Below are positions 31,662 through 45,027 of a stretch of 64,000 nucleotides of DNA, piece after piece. Below the pieces are notes generated by a model. The model was not told where the DNA came from and made no database searches. It saw only the letters and a program-made list of their open reading frames with translations. Source of the DNA: Dolomedes plantarius (Eukaryota > Arthropoda > Arachnida > Araneae > Dolomedidae). The stretch spans positions 217,511,459 through 217,575,458 of the forward strand of contig OU015493.1 in assembly GCA_907164885.2 (NCBI GenBank). Reading direction: 5' to 3'. How positions within the stretch are numbered: position 1 is the first letter of the stretch; every line of letters starts with the position of its first letter. A program made the translations under genes and the position numbers.

Positions 31662-32868
31662 CCTCAACCGCTAGTACAAGGAGTACGTAGTTTTGTGGAG
31701 GCCACCTATTTGGATGGCCCAAACACCGACAATACTTGGAGTAGAAGTGGATTCGGTAATAATTTCTTGAATGCGAAGTGTTATGGTATTGAGATTTCTA
31801 CATAAAATATGAATATGCTCGAATTACCTTTGTTCCTCATACATAAATATAACATACATACATGAATATATTTTATCAAGCTTTCAGCTACACCTACATT
31901 GTTTTATCTATATTTTAAAACTTTATGTAGAATACATACCTAAATCAGAAGCATAGAGGCCAAAAAATGGGATGATTTTGGCGAGCCCCGCCGACCGAGT
32001 ACAGCTGGAAGGACTGACGTCTTACCGGAAGGACCTTAGGCAAAAACGGAAGTAGTGATCAAAAGAGGCCCGTGTACAAAAGTGCTTCCGGAAGGACTGT
32101 GAGACTTTCACATAGTCTGAAAACAGACTCAATCCTAACTTTGGAAAATCCAGTACAGATGTGACTTTTTGTTAAAGGAATCGGACAGACTGTTAGACAG
32201 ACAATGGCGCTGTGCACACTTCCCTGAGTGGAAAAAGGGTCATTCGTTAGGAAAAGACCACAAAGAGACAATGCAAGGCCCGGGGTGTCAGGCTGACCAA
32301 AAAGGAACGCAGTCCTGGAGGTGACCAGGTGACGAAAAGCTGTGAGGGATTGCATCAGACACATGAGACAATGGAACATTCGAGAACGAGGAAAAAAGAA
32401 TAAATGAAGAAAAGACGATTTGACGGGTTTTTTTTTAAAATTGAACCATGATGAGATATTGAGGTACTGGAGAGCGGAGGGAATAGAGACTAGACGTGAA
32501 GTCTAGATCGAACTGTGATTATGAACTCCTCTCTCATTAATGTTATCAGCGTTCATCGGAAAAAACTTATGTATATTATTATTAGTCTAGATATTGATTT
32601 TAGATTAAACGAGATGTAAAATAGACAATAATCTGTGTCTACATTAATATTACGAGTGGCTTATACATCGGATCACGGCGATCAGATTTACAAGGACTTT
32701 TGCCTATGAGTTCTTTAGTTAAAGGTAGTGGAGATCTTTACTTTTTGCTCTTACGGCTCATTAAAAAAAATGTCACAGGAGCGCTCTACTTTTGAATAGC
32801 TGAGAGAGCCTACATTCGTATTGTACTGAACGGACCAAAAATGAAGTCCAAGAATTACGTTCTTTCAC
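31662..32868. other. Unassigned stretch
   Basis: No recognisable gene; the minus ORF 32059-32379 (106 codons) lacks domains. GGAAGGAC-type motifs recur at 32010-32095. Confidence 0.4.
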
Positions 32869-33170
32869 TGAAGGTCCCTCAGTGGTTAGCGTGTCGGGAT
32901 ACGATTCGAGTTCCGACAATTGACATTCAATATCCCCGTGTCTACGCTGTGGGTACGTACGGCCTAAAAGTTCCTCCGTGTACTTTTTAGGGGTGGGAGG
33001 AGAGTAGGAGCCCCCCAGATGTCGGTGCTCGGTCGAAACTGAGTTGGCACCAGAGGTTGATGTTGGGTCCCCTATACGGTTTTCCCATGACAAGGAACTG
33101 ACTATTTCGCGGTGTAGAATGGGTGAATGTCGAAAGAGAAAAGTGGCTGCCGCAAGTTTGAAAAAAAAAA
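32869..33170 (+). mobile_element. tRNA-derived SINE-D with 9-bp target duplication
   Basis: The head has CAGTGGTTAGCGTGTCGGG (A box) and ACGATTCGAGTTCC (B box, near 32900). The tail GTCGAAAGAGAAAAGTGGC with an A10 run matches SINE 8104. TTCTTTCAC lies at 32860-32868 and 33171-33179. The body contains a CCAGATGTCGGTGCT-GGT-GA block shared with 56194. Confidence 0.85.
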
Positions 33171-33354
33171 TTCTTTCACAAATGTTGCGAACTAAAATAT
33201 GATTGTAAAATAGTTACTGTAAACTTCTTTTCTTTTCTCTTTTATGAGAAAAGGCTTTACTCTCTGAACATTCTAAGAGGTGTGGCGAATAAGGCGAAAC
33301 AATAAGTGTTGCTGGGTGCAACAGCTGAGTTATATAAAGCGAGAAGAAAATTAA

Positions 33355-34962
33355 GGGGACACAGTACCCTGTCAAAAAATTTTTTTTATTTTAAGTATTT
33401 CAATAAACACTGTAATTGTATTGCATTTTAGCAGTCATTTTAAAACATATTCTGAAAGGTAAAATTTATTTTAACAGTAAATTTAATTAAAATTTTAATT
33501 TTTAATTTTTTTTTCAATTTTAAAAAATCCTTATAACTTTTTCAAATATTAATATTTTTGCTCCAATTTTTTATAGGTAATGTGTTTATGTCTACTATAT
33601 AAAAATTGGCATGGGTTTTTTAGATACTTTTAAAATTACATTTTATATAAATTTTTTTCTATCATTTGCAGTGAAAAACGATGAAAACTGGCACTTTGTT
33701 GTATATTTTTGAATATAAAAAGATAAATAAGCATGTTATTGCATAATTCCATGCCAATTTTTATGCTATACATAATAGAAAACCTGTATAAAAAGTTTAA
33801 TACTTGTGTCTTAAATACAAAAAAAGTTTTAGCACTTTTACTGCATGAATGTCAAGAAAAAACAAACATGGAGAAAAAGCCATTTAAAGTTTTCATTTGT
33901 TAAAAAAAGTCCCTTTAAATGAAATGATATACAAATTTTGTGGGTATTTATAATAGTCAATTAATATAATGTATATATAAAACATTTTATCCATCCAACT
34001 TCAATATAAAATATTTTATGCAATTTTAAAAACCTGTCAGTGAACTGTAGAAAATAGAGTCGACAACAACTGCTCTTGGTTTAATTTTTTTTTTTATTCA
34101 ACAAATAAATCTTAATGTTAATTCCATGTGAAGTTTCCTTAAGCGTATAATAAAGAATATGTATAAAAACTTTTATATCTCTATCTGAATTATTTAAAAA
34201 ATTATAACGTTCTCAATATATGACAGTTAAGAAAAGATACCATCAAGAAAAAATAAATCATGCTACTTGAGAAAGTCATACCTGAAATTTGTATAAAATT
34301 AATGTGGAACTAGATTTGATGTACAAAGTAATGCATATGTAAAGCATTTCAACCGTGTTTTAACATCAAAAATTTCCTTTAGGGTTGTAAAACCATGAAA
34401 ATTTTTAAAAAAATAAGAAAAATCGATGTAATTTTCATTCATGAAACATACCATTTACTACCACATTTTCTGAGAAAATTTTAAAAACATGCTTATTTTA
34501 CTAAATTAAAATCCCCAGGTTTATAGGTAACAAATATAACGAATAGAAATATAGCGTAAAGTTCAAGCAAAAGCATAAAAACATACACTTCAGGAAGAAA
34601 AAAAATGCTGATTACAATTTTTCAAACGAAAATAAATAGCTACGGGCAGAACTACCATTACCATGTGTAAACAATCCAAACAGTTACTTTCAAGGGTTAC
34701 TTCTTTCGCTCTGGTGAACAAAAAAAATAATTAATTAATTATTAATTTGAGTTTTTAGGCTAGTGGAAAAAAATACCACGCCCACTTTAAATGGTCACAT
34801 GTCCCTTTAATTTTCTCACAACCTTATAAAAATCTAAATAACTTTTAAAGTATTCAAGATACAGCTTTGAAATTTGGTGATCATATATAGAAAGGTGGGG
34901 ACAATAATTTGAGTCAATAAAAAAAATTGATATTTTGACGATTTTTCGGGTACTGTGTCCCC
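33355..34962. mobile_element. MITE-F, 1.6 kb, TTAA-flanked
   Basis: GGGGACACAGTACCC follows TTAA (33351-33354), and its perfect inverse GGGTACTGTGTCCCC precedes TTAA (34963-34966). The body is very AT-rich with no ORF of note, unusually long for a MITE. Confidence 0.9.
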
Positions 34963-34966
34963 TTAA

Positions 34967-35262
34967 GAATTATAATGGCTTCTGTATAGTTAGGCTCAAA
35001 ATGCATTGAAAATCCTCCCATTCGTGCGTCAGTGGCAACAATATCAAAAGTGAAAGTAATACGTTTCAAAATATTTTGATCGTCCAGATAAGCAAACTAT
35101 AGCACTAAATACAGCATAAAAAGCTTTTTTTACAACGTGGCAGGGTCTTGCTTGACGACATTTGCTCATCGGATTTTTGTTGACTATTTTATGACGAGGG
35201 GTCGACACGGGAACGTCCAAATCGTAGTCGAAACTCGATCGAAAGTGGCTTACGACGCTAGC
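34967..35262. other. Unassigned gap
   Basis: No gene recognised. Confidence 0.4.
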
Positions 35263-35270
35263 CACTATAC

Positions 35271-36206
<936 letters not shown>

Positions 36207-36243
36207 CACTATACCATGTAGGCGGCTACCTCAAATTGATTAA

Positions 36244-36989
36244 GGGGGCACAAAACCTTTGAAACTTCAGAAAATCGATTTTTGGTTTTTGATATATTCT
36301 GATTTTTGGGACATTTCTGAACAATATGCAAAAAACCGCATAAAAAAATTTGCATTATTTCTCATATGTAAGAGAGTTTATGTAAAGCTCACTCTGTTGC
36401 CATGGCCATGTGTATTCCAACTTTAAATTCAGTTTTCTCAAATATGTAAATTTTTGGATTACGCGCACTGTTACTCCCAAACTATTTGCGCTAGACACAC
36501 AAAATTTTTATCAGATTTGTATTTTAAGCTTCTTTATATACTACAATAAAAAAAAATTTGTAAAAAAAATTTTTACACTTGAAAATGTTTTTAAAAAATT
36601 GCTAAATTTTATTTTTTTTTTAATTTTATGTAAATTTTTCAATTTAAACTATATTTTTTGTATATTTGTTGGTTTTACGTTAAACTTGAGTATATTATTA
36701 ATTTAATTTGACCAAAAAATAGTTTCTGTATGCATATTTCTTAATTTTATGATGCACGAAACATCAAATGATTTTTTTTTCCATTTTCAGTAATGTGTAC
36801 ATTTAAAAATGAAATCTAAAAATTATTTATGGATTTACAAGTTCTATTTTTTATAAAATATAACTGAAGAATTGTAATTTTGATATAATATAAAAGAATT
36901 ATATATATATTAATATTATTGAAGTTTCAATAGCTCGAATTTGTTCATGTTTACGGTCATTTCAGTATAGTCAAAGGTAGTGTGCCCCC
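36244..36989. mobile_element. MITE-F2, TTAA-flanked
   Basis: GGGGGCACAAAACCTTTGAA follows TTAA (36240-36243) and TCAAAGGTAGTGTGCCCCC precedes TTAA (36990-36993). Its ends resemble MITE-F (GGGG-CACA). The plus ORF 36410-36706 is Phe/Asn/Lys-rich and chance-like. Confidence 0.85.
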
Positions 36990-36993
36990 TTAA

Positions 36994-38090
36994 AACAATA
37001 AAAAATGTCCACACTTTTATTTTGTTTGTAACTGCAAATGGCATTCCAGCTGATTATTTCATTTCTTTGCTTCTCTCTCTCGCTGCGATTTATTGCAATT
37101 TTATCTTCCCTCGATTTACACAGTCTATGTCAGACCTATCGAAATAAAATGATCAAAAATTACTGACACTCGCTTTTACCCCATTTGAGTTGTCTTTATG
37201 CCTCCACCGCCCTTTACCAAAGAAGAAAACTGCGAAATAAATAACAAACAACTTACGATTAAAAAAACTTCTATTTCTCCCACCTTTGGAAAATACATAT
37301 ATCAGACAACTGCTTCATAATTTCTGGTTCGAAGCAAGGGTGTCTCCACTGGAGAAAGAACGAAACATTGACGTATCTTGTACACGCCGAGAAAAAGTAA
37401 TCATTCGCGAAATGAGAATGAAACGCTTAACATTTCAGACTGTGACCTCTCAGACAAAAAGCTGTAAACATTCTATTAATCATCTTATTTTTCACATTAC
37501 GCGGAAAGTAGTTTAAAAATTGCGATCGCGTCAGACTATTTCCTCTGGATGCGTCTCTCGGAAGAAGATGTTTGAAAAATAAGAGTTAATTGTCGCTCAC
37601 GAGAGCACAAATCGCAATTAACATGCCTGATATACATTTCAATGCATTAGCTTCAGAGTGAAGGCTTTTGTTTTTACAAAAAGAAAAGTACTTACGTAGG
37701 TACGATCGCATCATTTCTGCATTTGATATAAACGATCCACTCACATACAGTCTATATACTGTAAGGATCGGAAACCGAAATGCAAAATGCATTCACAGAT
37801 TTATCATAACTTCCTTTGAATATTTCTAGTGAATAAATTTGCATAAGCTTTCTAGTGAAGTGCTCTTCGATCTCTCTAGTTCTATGGGAAGTTAAATTTT
37901 TGTTACGTTAAGTGAGAGGTAAACTTATAATTGATTATTTTGCTATTGTAAAGCCCTGGAAACTTTTCTGCAACATGAGGGGCCCTCATTTTCAGTGGTT
38001 TGTTTTAGCCAAGAAAACATAAATAGTAATCATAGTATGCAAGTTTTTAACTCAAACAAATGCTAATTTTTATTACGATATCATTTATTA
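36994..38090. other. Unassigned stretch
   Basis: About 1.1 kb without a recognised gene, RNA or element end. Short ORFs at 37286-37516 and 37586-37792 lack domains. Confidence 0.4.
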
Positions 38091-38520
38091 CCATATTTTT
38101 ATTAACTTGCTTTCTTGTTTGTTTGTGTGTTTGTCCCTTACAAATCTTGCAATCGATTTTTAACTAACTTCCCGACTAGCTAGACATTTGAAACTTTTAG
38201 AATAATTCAGAACACGATGACAATGCATTTTTTTAATACTTTTAGCCATTTTTAAGCAGAATTAAATTAATTTTCAGTTATTTTCAGTTAATTTTGTTTT
38301 GTAGACTGGTGCAGCTTTCTATTGGCCGGACCGGGAATGAAAAGTTAATTGCAAGTTAACTTCCAATTAACTTCATTTTCTTTCAAGTTGATGGGATAAT
38401 TCATCAAAAAAAAATTTTAAAAGTATTTGTTAATACATAGAATTGTCAAGTTTATATGATTCAACAGAAAATTTAAAAACATGGTATATAAAAATTTATT
38501 TTTATCTTGTAATTATTTTA
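38091..38520 (+). repeat. Family-B repeat, copy 2
   Basis: Colinear with copy 1 from TTACCATATTTTTATTAAC to TATCTTGTAATTATTTT. It has an additional TTTTCAGTTA duplication in the middle. Confidence 0.8.
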
Positions 38521-38723
38521 ATTTCAATTTATTACACTTTTTATTATCTCAGTATAGCAATTTCACAATACTTAAGTCTATCATTTTTAAATAAAACATC
38601 CGTAAGTATACTCTGATTTTACTATATTTTCTTCTGTAGTTATGGAATGTTCTGTAGTTATGGCTGATATAATTACAGCAGTGATTTTTCTCATCATTCA
38701 GCCTGATAACCAAAATTTAAATA

Positions 38724-39365
38724 GAGTGATACCTCGGCTAACGAGTGACCCTGCTAACGAAGATACGGGTAACGAATATTTTAGTGGTTGCGCGCGCTCT
38801 AATAATTTTGCGGATGAAGACAGCAATCAAAAGGGAAGATTGCCAACAGGCGACATGCTGCATTACTGGGAAGCGTTTCAGTCTTTGGCTCCCAACAAAG
38901 ATGAAATGAACAAACTTTGTACCTTGGTTGAAGACAAGTTTAAAACATTCTGAGAAAAAGAGAAGTTCAATCGACTTTGGACAGGTTTTTTTACTTCTCC
39001 AGCAAAGAGGCAGAGAGAAAAACTTATCTTGAAAAAGACTTATCTTGACAAAAATTCGGAAAAAGACTAGTAAAAAAGTTGTGTATGTATTTTCAGTTTA
39101 ATAGAATAAAATGTGCAATGTATTTTCAATATAACAGTGTAGAGATCGTCCATTTTTCATTCTATTTTCCGTTCTCCTTCATCCAATCGGGTAGCTGTTC
39201 ATCTCAAACTTTGGTGAGAATTTACCCTTTTAAAATTTATCTTTAAATAGTTGGCAGCATCCAGAACGAATGAACCGATTTTCTATAGAAACGTACGGGA
39301 AATCACGTTTCGTCTAATGAATGGGATTCCGGAACGAATGATCTTCATTAGCCAAAGTATCACTG
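38724..39365 (+). mobile_element. Tigger element, internally deleted
   Basis: Ends GAGTGATACCTCGGCTAACG and the inverse of CAGTGATACTTTGGCTAATG, with TA (left) and CA (right) flanks. Reiterated TAACGA motifs. Carries a transposase tail. Confidence 0.8.
38816..39070 (+). pseudogene. Tigger transposase C-terminal remnant with internal stop
   Basis: One frame reads GDMLHYWEAFQSLAPNKDEM, meets a TGA at 38951-38953 and continues in frame with EKEKFNRLWTGFFTSPAKRQ to a TAG at 39068-39070. The arrangement, an aromatic-rich helix followed by a short basic tail, is seen at the end of Tigger transposases and matches the element's ends. DNA-binding and DDE parts are gone. Assignment rests more on the element's TIRs than on the protein. 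Confidence 0.6.
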
Positions 39366-39987
39366 CATATTATTAGGCTTAAAAACAATTATTAAAGAGT
39401 CCCTGGCGAATATTTTCTTAAGTTTATCCTGCTCGAACATTGCTAAATTCCAATTACATAAATATTTTTATAAATAAAGGAATCCCTTATATAACATAAT
39501 AATGCTTCCTTTTTTTATGATCGCACGACCGACGTACCTCTAAAGAATTAAGAAATTCTTCGTCTCGATACCCATTACAGGGCAATATTCATCACCCACG
39601 GTCACAGTCGACTGACATATTGCTGTTACCTACAGACTTGTTGCACTCATGGCAATCAGTTTAGTGATCTGTTGTGCTACGTCAGTGAATATTTCTGTCC
39701 ACTTTTCACAAAATGTTGAAAGGCCCGGCAGCATAGAATGTGTACAACTTTTTTAGAATAACTGTCCCGAAAATGCAGTGTCAGTGTCGATGCTTAAGTG
39801 ACTTAATACAGAAATCATTAGAATGCGTTGACTGTGCGCTCATATGTTCGATTCATTTCTATCCGTTTACCGGGATGCGTCAGATAGAGGCCGAGGAGGG
39901 TCTGATGATGAAATATTTCATCGTTTTTCGTAGCAACATTTTTCTGTCGCTGTATAAACACGCATTATCAAAGTTAATATTTTGTAA
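39366..39987. other. Unassigned stretch
   Basis: No gene recognised. Confidence 0.4.
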
Positions 39988-40783
39988 TCTATATATGGAG
40001 AGAGCAGTTCTGTAACTGACTGACAGGTAACGCACAGACCAAACCGCTGGACCTAAAGGGCTAAAATGTTGCATGGCGATTCTTCTTAGAGTGTAGGGGT
40101 GCACTAAGAAAGATTTTTCAAAAATTCTTCTTAGATTTTTTTAAATTAAATTCTTGAGCTATTTTTCTAACATTCTTTTAAGTTTGCATTTAAAATAATA
40201 ATCCGAGGGTTATAAAATTCATATCACAAGAAAGATCCTGAAAATGCCTTTAAAATGAAATCTTTTTCGAATCTTTACCTCCCTTTTCTGATTTTTGGTG
40301 AATTTTTAAAGAATAGTTTTTATAATTTAATTTATTACGTTGATCACGTGGTTTCTTTTCTTTTTGCGATACTTTAAACTAATTTTGAATCACGTGCATA
40401 ACAACGAAATAAATTGGCAAAAAAAAAATATTTTTTTCTTTCTAATGCGGCAGACGATTAGACATTACCCAAAAAAAATATTAAAATACAGTAAAAGATA
40501 TGTTCCTCAAACTGTATTATATTAAATGTACTATATTCTTAAGTATGTCCTATTAGATTAAATTTGAATATTTTCTTATACATTATTTTGTCTATAAAAA
40601 TATCTGTTACGATTTTTTTATAAATATATTTTTCGTTTTTTTTTTACATCAATTGCATATATTGATCGTTGTATTTATTAAAATATATATATATATAGTC
40701 TATATTTTTAGCATTAATTGCATACATTGACCGTTTTATTTAATTTGAATGTACTCCGTAGCGAAGTGAGGGATTTCAGCTAG
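39988..40783 (+). mobile_element. HelA copy 5, full length, opposite orientation
   Basis: It starts A|TCTATATATGGAGAGAGC at 39988 and ends GATTTCAGCTAG|T at 40783. The start is TC, the end is CTAG and the target is A/T, so all Helitron insertion rules are met in this copy. The (TGAC)n near the 5' end is short. 796 bp, non-coding. Confidence 0.8.
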
Positions 40784-41333
40784 TAATTATATAATTATGC
40801 TGAACAACACATTTTCAGTCACACACGCGTTTTGCAAAAGGTCATTTTATTCAGCAAATCGAAACTAAAAACTTTTTATAGAAATGAATAAAGTTCTTTT
40901 ATAATAAAGATTATAAAGTTCTTTTATAATCTTTTATAATTCTTTTATAATAGAAATGAATAAAGTTCTTTTATAATATAATATTATAAGTAAGCTATTT
41001 TAAGGTATCCAAATACTAAACTGTGCCAAACAAAGATGGATGACTTATCCTGATTTCAAAATATTTCATGTTCCAAATTAATAAGCTTTTGATGACAAAA
41101 CAAAATTGCACGGAATTAGATTTTTTTGTTTGAATATCTATTTTTCCACTCTATATTCCGGTTGATAAGTTAGAATATGTCCAATATTTATAACAGTTTA
41201 AAAAAGAAGCAAAGAGAAATCCTCATCCAAAGAAACTTTTACAGTAAGATTTGAAAAAGCTAAAATAGATTTTTTTCCCCCATGCTAAATTCTAAAAATT
41301 TGGCACCCCCCCTCCATTCTTTTTAAGTATATG
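40784..41333. other. Unassigned stretch with local AAAGTTCTTTTATAAT repeats
   Basis: AAAGTTCTTTTATAAT recurs about three times at 40889-40980. Nothing else recognised. Confidence 0.55.
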
Positions 41334-41559
41334 CTCAGAGCTAGGGTTGCCAACTGTCCCGGATTGGCCGGGATTGTCCCGGAATCGGAATCGCTGTCCC
41401 TGATCCCGGATGAATGCTAAATTGTCCCGGAATGTAGCGGAAACTATTCCAATTTTTTTTTCAAAATCGAAAATGACATCGTGTAAATCCGTTAAACGTT
41501 GTGTCTTCGTAGTAATCCAAATGGTAGCGTGAACGTCACAGACTAAAACTAATGTTTCC

Positions 41560-41862
41560 TCGATATTTATTTACAAGATCAATTTATATACAGATCAGGA
41601 AGTACACGGTGATGGCACAGATGGTGATTGCAATGACAAACTATGGGCAGAGTATTTCGAAAAGCATGAAAAATCGGTCGAGCTGATGAAAATTGTGTCT
41701 TTCATTTTGTCCATCCCTGCGAGTAATGCTTACCCAGAGGGAGTATTTAGTCACATAAACAGTGTGTGGACGAAGGCCAACAACGTGAATATCGACTTAG
41801 TGAAGCCGGAATTGCAAATACGACTTAATAGTGAATCGTGTGCCGAATTTCGATCTTTTTAA
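41560..41862 (+). pseudogene. hAT transposase, C-terminal dimerisation domain only
   Basis: hAT transposases act as oligomers held together by a conserved C-terminal domain. One open frame ends with a TAA at 41860-41862. It contains KLWAEYFEKHEKS, then ILSIPASNAYPEGVFSHINS and WTKANN-NIDLVKPELQIRLN, the typical hAT dimerisation block (IPASNA-ER-FS-N-...R--L). No start codon, zinc finger or catalytic residues remain. The TIRs and 8-bp duplication independently support hAT. Confidence 0.9.
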
Positions 41863-41998
41863 ATACGGACTCACTTTCAAAGAATTGGTGATTGCAGCAA
41901 AAAGTGAGAGAAAATATTATTGGATAGACCCATAAAAATATAGCGTTAAATTTGTTGTTATGAGATTTAAAAAATTTAATTATTATTATTATTATGTA

Positions 41999-42048
<50 letters not shown>

Positions 42049-42203
42049 AAATTTCTATAATAGTTAAAATAAAAAATATAAAAAATAAATTTTAAAAAAA
42101 ACTGAATTTTAATTTTTTCATACATAAAAAGTTTCCTCAGAAAACTTGGTAATGGCTGACTGGTAATGATGATGATGTTCAGTTTTGAGCTATTTGTCCC
42201 TTA

Positions 42204-42464
42204 GGCCGTCTGCACACGGGGCAACTCAAAAGAAACTGATAACTGACTCGAATCACAAACCAGTCCGTGTTGAGTCGTAACCTATGTAATTGAATGGAGC
42301 CACGCACACGGCGCAACTGTTTACAAACCCGTCGACCGGGTTTGTAACCAGTTGCGCCGTGTGCGTGGCTCCATTCAATTACATAGGTTACGACTCAACA
42401 CGGACTGGTTTGTGATTCGAGTCAGTTATCAGTTTCTTTTGAGTTGCTCCGTGTGCAGACGGCC
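42204..42464. mobile_element. 261-bp near-perfect palindrome (foldback element)
   Basis: From GGCCGTCTGCACACGGGGCA to its inverse ending CAGACGGCC, centred at 42334 on GTCGAC. The arms differ at only a few positions (for example GGGGCAACTC against GAGTTGCTCC). It is flanked by TTA and TAA-like bases and sits inside a hAT. Confidence 0.92.
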
Positions 42465-42503
42465 GTAATCGTAAGAGAAAAAGTTGGCAACCCTACTCAG
42501 AGC

Positions 42504-43054
42504 TCAATTTAGGAGCTCGTTGAAAAGAATAAAGGAATGAATGTGTTATCTTTAATCTCAAAAGAGTTGTTAGACATATAAATCTCTTTGAAGTACGTCA
42601 AAGATGCCTTTGACATGGTTCGTGTTCAGCACACTTGTCCGAAAGGCAAGTGGTTCGGATCTTAATATTTTTCATTTTTAATGCAAAAACCTGTGGACAA
42701 AGTCCTTAGGTAAAAGAGATCTTAATATAAAATGTATAGAATGTTCAGTTAATGTAGAAAATAATAATAGTAACTGTCGAATAATTGCCATTCGTATTCT
42801 TCATCCCAGCTTAACGATATGTTGAGCATGTAACGGAGTATTGAGGATTGTGTTTCTTTTAATCTATCTTTCGAAATCCGCTTCACAGATGGATTTTGTT
42901 TATTTTTCTTTGCTTCGGGATATCAGATTGGCTCTGGATGTTGAAAGATCAGCTGTCCTCTTGCATTTTTCTTTCTTCTGAGAGAGTATTGGAATAAGTG
43001 CCTTCAAACGGCAAACCTACATCGCAACCGAAAATAAAGGGCCTGGCAAACGCA
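42504..43054. other. Unassigned gap
   Basis: No gene or element recognised. Confidence 0.4.
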
Positions 43055-43617
43055 TTAAGGCTGCTATGTACTAAGAAAAAAATCGTATTTCCCTTTTCCT
43101 CTTGTCGCAGACTCTTGTGGTGGAAGGAGTCCAGTTGAAAGTTCGAGAATTCCACCACCCCCCCTTAGGATTGACATTTTGAGTGATTGTAATGGATCTC
43201 TCTCTATAGGGGGGGTTAAGCGCTGCCCCCAAATTTGTTATTTAAAATATATTTTTGTCAACTATTTACAGGTACATAAATGCCGATAATCAAATAAAAT
43301 TGGCATTGTCAGATAGCCTGAACTTTTCTGAAAGCGCTACGGGATTCATTTTATAAATTTCGTCCACCGAAGGAATTTATGAGCGTTTAAAACACACTAT
43401 ACCAGATTTTTCCCCGAATAATTTAAATTTTAAAATATTAATTGCATTTTTTTAAAAACGAAAAATGTACATAAATGTGAAATTTCTGTCTCTGACGGAG
43501 TACAACTTAAAAAAAAATCTTTGAATCCAAGTCGGCAATCCGTGGACAAATTTTCTCCATAGATTAACATTGAGGTGAGCGAATCCAATGGGGTTAGTTA
43601 GCACATAGCAACCTTAA
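43055..43617 (-). mobile_element. MITE-D copy 3, TTAA-flanked, inverted
   Basis: Colinear with copies 1 and 2 in inverse orientation. The ends are GGCTGCTATGTACTAA and the inverse of a similar TIR with a small duplication (GTTAGTTAGCACATAG). TTAA on both sides. Confidence 0.88.
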
Positions 43618-44347
43618 CCCTTTGCCGTAACACGAATATAAAAATGGAAATCAAAACTTATTCTCCTATTAGGTAAGTAAAACAAAATGAAATATTTTTT
43701 TACATTTTTTTTCCTTTTTTACCCTGTTACCTAGTGCATGTATTTCGCAAGAGCAGTATGTTTGCCCGATTTTGCTTTGTTTGCACTATAATAAATGTGT
43801 GTATTAATCTGACTCTTCTATAAATGCCGAAATAATTTGATTTCTCCTGATTCTGCAGTATGCTTCCCCTTTCTTATTTCACGAAAATCGAGATACATTA
43901 TAATTAACTATCCAACATATAATTGCGTACTTCAATAGTACTACATATATGACAGCAAATAATTATTTTAGATATTTTCGGTTTGTTCGGGGCAACAGAA
44001 AATGAAAATGAGCAGCCCCATTTGTCGCATGCTTTCTTGCTGCGATCACCAGACAATCAGAATATTATGAATGGAATTGTTTAATACCAATTTAATTCAG
44101 ATACTTTGTTCAAAGGGGATTCATTGGATCTTCTGCCTCTGTTTTCAGTCATAAAACAGTATTGCATCCAATGTCCGGGAGAGGAGGAAAAACGTGACTA
44201 TCACCTTAAAAGGCGCCCGAGGTACAGTCAGAATGCAAGTGCATTTGTTGAATGACGAATTCTAGTGTGTGTGTGAACTTTAGTAATCTTATTTGTGAAC
44301 CCATTTTATGTGTGGCTCCGCTAGAGTAAACGTTATCACAACCCATA

Positions 44348-44348
<1 letters not shown>
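43618..44348. other. Unassigned stretch
   Basis: No gene or element recognised. Confidence 0.4.

Positions 44349-44432
<84 letters not shown>
44349..44432. repeat. (TA)n microsatellite
   Basis: About 84 bp of uninterrupted TA; ORFs over it are artefacts. Confidence 0.95.
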
Positions 44433-44434
<2 letters not shown>

Positions 44435-44454
44435 CACGTTTCGTATCCATTTCG

Positions 44455-44884
44455 TTATTAATTAAAGACAATCGTGGACCGAATGATTAGATGAGATGAC
44501 AGAGATCGCTTAAATTCGTTTATTTTCATTATTACTATCAGAGCTCCAACATAATTATGCAAACCATTATGCAAACCACTCCACCCAGGTTCTCTCTCAA
44601 GACATACATCTTCTCTCAATCAGATCTCTGTGCCGACTGACTAGCTTTTCTTTGTTAAAATCCCGCCCAATCTTTCCACTGATTGATCATGGAATGTTCT
44701 CCACATTTTTCTTATGTAACTCTTTATGTAACTTGCTTCTGCCGAAAAATATCTCTTTTCTGAACAGCACCCGTCTAGTGGCGACCCCTATTGCTATTTT
44801 TTGCTATTAACAATCCTTCTTCTTTTATGGCGAACTTTCGTGAGTTAATAATTTTTTATTATAAATTCCCCTTTTTCCCTAACA
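44455..44884 (-). repeat. Probable solo LTR or LTR end
   Basis: On the minus strand, a purine-rich tract TATAGGGGGGCTTT (44885-44899) is followed by TGTTAGGGAAAAAGGGG, as a polypurine tract precedes an LTR. Within the next 430 bases lie AATAAACG (polyadenylation-like) and, 30-60 bases later, TCGGTCCA. No second copy or coding region lies in the window, so the other boundary is uncertain. Confidence 0.45.
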
Positions 44885-44923
44885 AAAGCCCCCCTATATT
44901 TTAGTTTTATGTTTTTCCTTACA

Positions 44924-44984
44924 TATATATATACATACATACATATATACATATATATATGTATATATATAGATATATATATAA

Positions 44985-45015
<31 letters not shown>

Positions 45016-45027
45016 TATGTATATATA
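44924..45027. repeat. (TA)n/(TACA)n microsatellite
   Basis: Mixed TA and TACATA repeats ending at the TA target of the next transposon. Confidence 0.85.

Larger units (their letters stand above)
41342..42495 (+). mobile_element. hAT transposon, internally deleted, 8-bp target duplication
   Basis: TIRs TAGGGTTGCCAACT and AGTTGGCAACCCTA are perfect inverses. CTCAGAGC lies at 41334-41341 and 42496-42503. It carries the C-terminal dimerisation part of a hAT transposase, a (TA)n run (42001-42043) and a nested palindromic element (42204-42464). Confidence 0.93.

Noticed and set aside
31319..31722. Three overlapping ORFs of about 105 codons
   Set aside because: They overlie MITE-E, whose GC-rich inverted repeats lack stop codons; no domain in any frame.
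32059..32379. 106-codon minus ORF as a gene
   Set aside because: No domain, no paralogue and no supporting context; left as unassigned.
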